From Sutterella parvirubra YIT 11816 (GTDB taxonomy: Bacteria; Pseudomonadota; Gammaproteobacteria; Burkholderiales; Burkholderiaceae_F), in contig NZ_JH605013.1 in the NCBI RefSeq assembly GCF_000250875.1, positions 1-13,909 on the forward strand: a stretch of 13,909 bases of DNA, written 5' to 3'. The notes below the pieces were generated by a model. It saw only the letters and a program-made list of their open reading frames with translations. It searched no databases and was not told the origin of the DNA. Position 1 is the stretch's first letter; each line of letters starts with the position of its first letter. Below are positions 12,895 through 13,909 of the stretch, in pieces. Both the position numbers and the translations under genes were made by a program.

Positions 12895-13909
12895 TTACGC
12901 TTCTCCCTTTCGGATTAGCGTCTCCAATTCCGCGATGCGGCGCTCCAGCGCCTTCACCTCGCGGCGCATCGCCGGGAGGCGCGCGACCATCGCGGCGGTG
13001 AGCTGGAATTCCTTCCCTTCCATCGCGGGGAAGAAGCCCGTACGCTGGCAGGCTTCGGGGCCCCAGCCCGTGATCGCCGTCGCCGGACCGATCGCGGACC
13101 CGGCCGGGATCTTGATGTGGCCGTTCACCATCGCGGCGCCGCCCACCATCGTGTGGTCGCCCACCTCAGTCGAACCCGCGATGCCGACGCAGGCCGCCAT
13201 CACGCAGTGGCGGCCGATGCGGTCGTTGTGGCCGAGCTGAATCTGGTTGTCCAACTTCGTCCCTTCGCCCACGACAGTGTCTTCCAAGGCACCGCGGTCG
13301 ATCGTCGTGTTGGCGCCGACTTCGACGTCGTCCCCCAACACCACGCGGCCGATCTGCGGGATCTTCACCCATTCGCCGAGGAACGGCGCAAAGCCGAAGC
13401 CGTCCCCGCCGATCACGCACCCGGGCTGAAGGACGCAGCGGCGGCCGACCTGAGTCTCGGACCCCAAGACGACGTTCGGGTGGATCACCGTGTCTTCACC
13501 CACGACCGCATCTTCCCCGATGACGGACCCCGCCCCCACGACGACGCGCGCGCCGATCTTGGCGCCCGCCTTCACGACGGCGTTCGATTCGATCGTGGCC
13601 GTGGGATCGACCTCGGCCCCCGCTTCGACGACCGCACCGGGGCGCACGCCCGGTTCGCGCTTCACGGGGAAGAAGACCTGCGAGGCGTACGCGAAGAAGG
13701 CGTACGGGTTCGAGGTGAGGACGAGCGTCTGCGAGGGAGCTTCCTCACCCCAGACGCCCGCGACGTCCTTTTCGCGGATCACGACCACGGACGCCTTCGT
13801 CGTCTTCATCGCAGCCGCGTACTTGGGGTCGGTCAGAAACGCGATGTCGCCCGGGCCCGCGGCGTCGGGCGGCATGAAGCGGCCGACCGTCGGGTCGGCG
13901 GCGGCACCG
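12895..13909 (-). CDS. lpxD: UDP-3-O-(3-hydroxyacyl)glucosamine N-acyltransferase LpxD (N-terminus off the window)
   Basis: LpxD adds the N-linked (R)-3-hydroxyacyl chain to UDP-3-O-acyl-glucosamine, the third lipid A step. About 338 residues are visible and the frame stays open to the window edge. [22 protein letters not shown] matches the N-terminal uridine-binding domain a short way in, so only some tens of residues are missing and the internal ATG at 13873-13875 is not the start. The left-handed beta helix follows (hexapeptides such as [14 protein letters not shown]). [43 protein letters not shown] includes the catalytic His (as His239 of E. coli) in LGHN. The C-terminal end is a helical coiled coil ([12 protein letters not shown]) expected for trimer/ACP contacts. 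Confidence 0.96.
   Translation of the reverse strand, partial: GAAADPTVGRFMPPDAAGPGDIAFLTDPKYAAAMKTTKASVVVIREKDVAGVWGEEAPSQTLVLTSNPYAFFAYASQVFFPVKREPGVRPGAVVEAGAEVDPTATIESNAVVKAGAKIGARVVVGAGSVIGEDAVVGEDTVIHPNVVLGSETQVGRRCVLQPGCVIGGDGFGFAPFLGEWVKIPQIGRVVLGDDVEVGANTTIDRGALEDTVVGEGTKLDNQIQLGHNDRIGRHCVMAACVGIAGSTEVGDHTMVGGAAMVNGHIKIPAGSAIGPATAITGWGPEACQRTGFFPAMEGKEFQLTAAMVARLPAMRREVKALERRIAELETLIRKGEA

Overview
The window is about 13.9 kb of GC-rich, densely coding DNA with almost every gene on the minus strand. Reading right to left, lpxD, fabZ, lpxA, lpxB, rnhB and a SpoU-type RNA methyltransferase lie in the order typical of the Proteobacterial lipid A cluster, so the host is Gram-negative. 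The rnhB-SpoU tail and the base composition suggest a betaproteobacterium. A Burkholderiales / Sutterellaceae-like organism is my best guess, but it is inference and no rRNA is present to check it.

Region 1 (13909 to 7492, minus): lpxD (its N-terminus lies off the window) and fabZ, closed by a good intrinsic terminator. Then comes an unrecognised gene (223 aa) with its own promoter and terminator. lpxA follows with a perfect TATAAT -10, then lpxB, rnhB and the SpoU methyltransferase. LpxA, LpxD and LpxB catalyse early lipid A steps, and FabZ competes for the same (R)-3-hydroxyacyl-ACP pool to make phospholipid acyl chains. The unknown gene and its signals split an otherwise classical cluster into at least two transcription units.

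Region 2 (7389 to 5918, minus): an iron-containing alcohol dehydrogenase translationally coupled by an ATGA overlap to a small HigA-like helix-turn-helix protein. No toxin gene is next to it.

Region 3 (5379 to 5804, plus): the only plus-strand gene, a small exported protein of unknown function, followed by a hairpin terminator. It diverges from region 4 and converges with region 2.

Region 4 (5308 to 1, minus): a tight operon. It holds a TadA tRNA adenosine deaminase with an unusual N-terminal extension of about 150 residues, an LD-carboxypeptidase (S66), a membrane hybrid histidine kinase with a C-terminal receiver domain, a LysE-family amino-acid exporter, an unknown 217-aa protein, and probably a further gene starting at the window edge. 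Several junctions are stop/start overlaps (GTGA, ATGA).

I found no tRNA, rRNA, CRISPR array, insertion sequence or phage gene. No stretch longer than about 250 bases lacks a gene. Most of the region is conserved housekeeping. The least explained parts are the TadA extension, the unknown gene inside the lpx cluster with the operator-like palindromes next to it, the kinase/exporter/carboxypeptidase coupling, and the orphan HigA-like gene.
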